Assembly: GCF_011075055.1 (NCBI RefSeq)
Contig: NW_025401202.1
Location: forward strand, 1-64,000
Direction of reading: 5' to 3'
Length of the DNA: 64,000 nt
Source: Mangifera indica
Lineage: Eukaryota; Streptophyta; Magnoliopsida; Sapindales; Anacardiaceae
Position numbers and translations under genes: made by a program. The notes under the pieces were generated by a model, which worked only from the letters and a program-made list of their open reading frames with translations, did no database searches and was not told the DNA's origin. Positions 62,970 through 64,000 of the stretch are shown here, one piece after another (positions within the stretch are counted from its first letter, which is position 1; each line of letters starts with the position of its first letter).

Positions 62970-63746
62970 TGCAACTTTTAAAGTCCATCAATGGCCCAAA
63001 CGTCCAAGCATCATTTTGAGAAGCCCAAAGAGCCCAAAATTGGGTTTTAGTTACATTGGAACTAAGTTAGAATTTAGTTGTTTTAGTTAGGAAACATCAT
63101 TCCTAAAGTTAAGGAAAAAACAACTAACTTTTGTCTTTAGTTAATTACTATGTATGGGCTTGGTTTAGAATGAATGGCTTAGCTTAATTCATGCCATTTT
63201 AGTTGACTTTTGTGGGAAATATTGTATCGTTGCCATCCATGCCTCCTATATAAAGGGGTGGATCTTTATTTGTAAAAGTTTTGGTTTTGCTTTTGAATGA
63301 AAATTTGAAGAAAACTTGTTGGCTTTTTTTCTCATTTCCTTTATCCAATTCATCTTGGAGGAAGAATTGGTGGTGGAAGACCCCAAGGTTGGTGGAACTT
63401 TCCTCTATGCCTTGGTTAATTTTCTTGTTACCCTTGAAATCCAAAGTGTGAAGATTTGAATGTGTGTTGTATGCCTCGGATACTGTTCACAGTGTATGAT
63501 TTTGCAATTTCCAGTTTTTGCCAGCAAAATTTGAGACAAGTTTTGAATGCCTTGTTGAATGAGTTGTGATTGCTATTATATATCATTAGAAAGCTCTTTG
63601 AATGCCCTTTCCAATGATCTATAAGTTGTATGATTTGGAGTTCATTTGATTGGTTAAAATTGAAAGATAAATTGATGTTGTGCCATATGAACAGTAATTT
63701 CCAGAATTGGGGTTATGTGTTGTTGCATTGTCTTGATGGAAATGCA
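62970..63746 (+). mobile_element. LTR of unit 16, T variant
   Basis: TATA box at 63247-63255, PBS at 63752-63764. It carries the C-to-T change (63222) of units 7 and 11. Confidence 0.75.
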
Positions 63747-64000
63747 CCATTTGGTATCAGAGCCTAGGTTGTTTGTGTGAATTGTTGAGTGATTTCTATC
63801 TCCCGGAGCTACTGTTCACCTCCCGGAATTTACTGTTCACAGAACCTTATTTTGCCTTAAACACAAAGCTTCCTTAACCTAAACACTTACCAATACTCAC
63901 CTCAACCCTTAAACACTTATAACCATTAACCTTTGCCTACTAGCCACTACCACAAATGTCCCATAAAAGAACTTCATCCTCATCCTTGGGAATTTGCCAA
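63747..64000 (+). promoter_or_regulatory. Leader of unit 16, cut by window end, 9-bp deletion
   Basis: The leader is consensus until the CATCCT-repeat stretch, where 9 bp are missing near 63985 compared with all other units. The loss is in frame and typical of slippage. The window ends just before the expected gag ATG. Confidence 0.8.

Larger units (their letters stand above)
79..64000 (+). repeat. Tandem array of 3,028-bp LTR-gag monomers (retrotransposon-derived megasatellite)
   Basis: Gag reading frames recur at spacings of 3028, 3029, 3028, 3028, 3028, 3027 and 3028 bp, then 8659 (3028 plus a 5631-bp insertion), three times 3028, 8955 and 8954 (3028 plus 5927 and 5926-bp insertions), and 3028. 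Each unit is LTR, leader with PBS, gag-protease, post-protease remnant, and adjacent units share a single LTR. No RT, RNase H or integrase motif occurs in any unit. The array continues past the right end and is interrupted by a LINE tail at the left end. Tandem repeats derived from LTR retrotransposons are known from plant centromeres, for example in Solanum. Centromeric location here is not shown. Confidence 0.95.

Noticed and set aside
79..64000. CRISPR or prokaryotic repeat system
   Set aside because: The 3-kb period, LTR/PBS structure and LINE insertions with poly(A) and target-site duplications are eukaryotic retroelement features.
79..64000. Pure assembly artefact
   Set aside because: Units differ by private substitutions, indels and nested LINEs with proper target-site duplications, which copied contigs would not show. 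Copy number still needs long-read support.

Overview
This 64-kb window is plant nuclear DNA and consists almost entirely of transposable elements. Three observations place it in a flowering plant, probably a eudicot, but the species cannot be read from the sequence. The LTR element has a primer-binding site complementary to plant initiator tRNA-Met. Its gag-protease has the layout of plant Ty3/gypsy elements. The LINEs have an ORF1 of the plant DUF4283 plus CCHC type and an L1-clade APE-RT ORF2. I see no host gene, tRNA, rRNA or CRISPR.

The backbone is a head-to-tail array of a 3,028-bp monomer: one ~777-bp LTR, a ~240-265-bp leader with the PBS, a 518-codon gag-protease ORF, and a ~0.4-kb post-protease remnant running straight into the next LTR. 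Fifteen complete gag copies (first ATG at 1107, last at 60983), sixteen LTRs and a sixteenth leader cut by the window end are present. Reverse transcriptase, RNase H and integrase are absent from every unit. A single unit with flanking LTRs would resemble a non-autonomous TR-GAG element. Neighbouring units share one LTR, as expected from LTR-LTR unequal exchange or from rolling-circle amplification of a one-LTR circle. Units are nearly identical by eye. All carry the same in-frame TGA at the end of the protease.

Four LINE pieces interrupt the array. Positions 1-78 are the 3' tail of a plus-strand LINE. At 25095-30399 is a minus-strand LINE (LINE-A), truncated just upstream of ORF1 and with ORF2 broken by a one-base frameshift. 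At 42917-48827 and 51872-57781 are two copies of one full-length minus-strand LINE (LINE-B1 and LINE-B2) with intact ORF1 and ORF2. They sit at the same position of the monomer with the same 16-bp target-site duplication and I find only three differences between them. They are therefore one insertion duplicated with its array unit as an ~8.95-kb block.

The most unusual structure is at the 5' end of LINE-A. A 299-bp inverted copy of the adjacent leader and gag start makes a palindrome (30409-31018, 12-bp spacer) whose two arms share a base change seen in no other unit. This points to a local template switch during or after LINE insertion. It also offers a possible hairpin-RNA source against the whole array. 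A second structural signal is a set of hairpins in the LINE 3' UTRs with paired base changes between copies.
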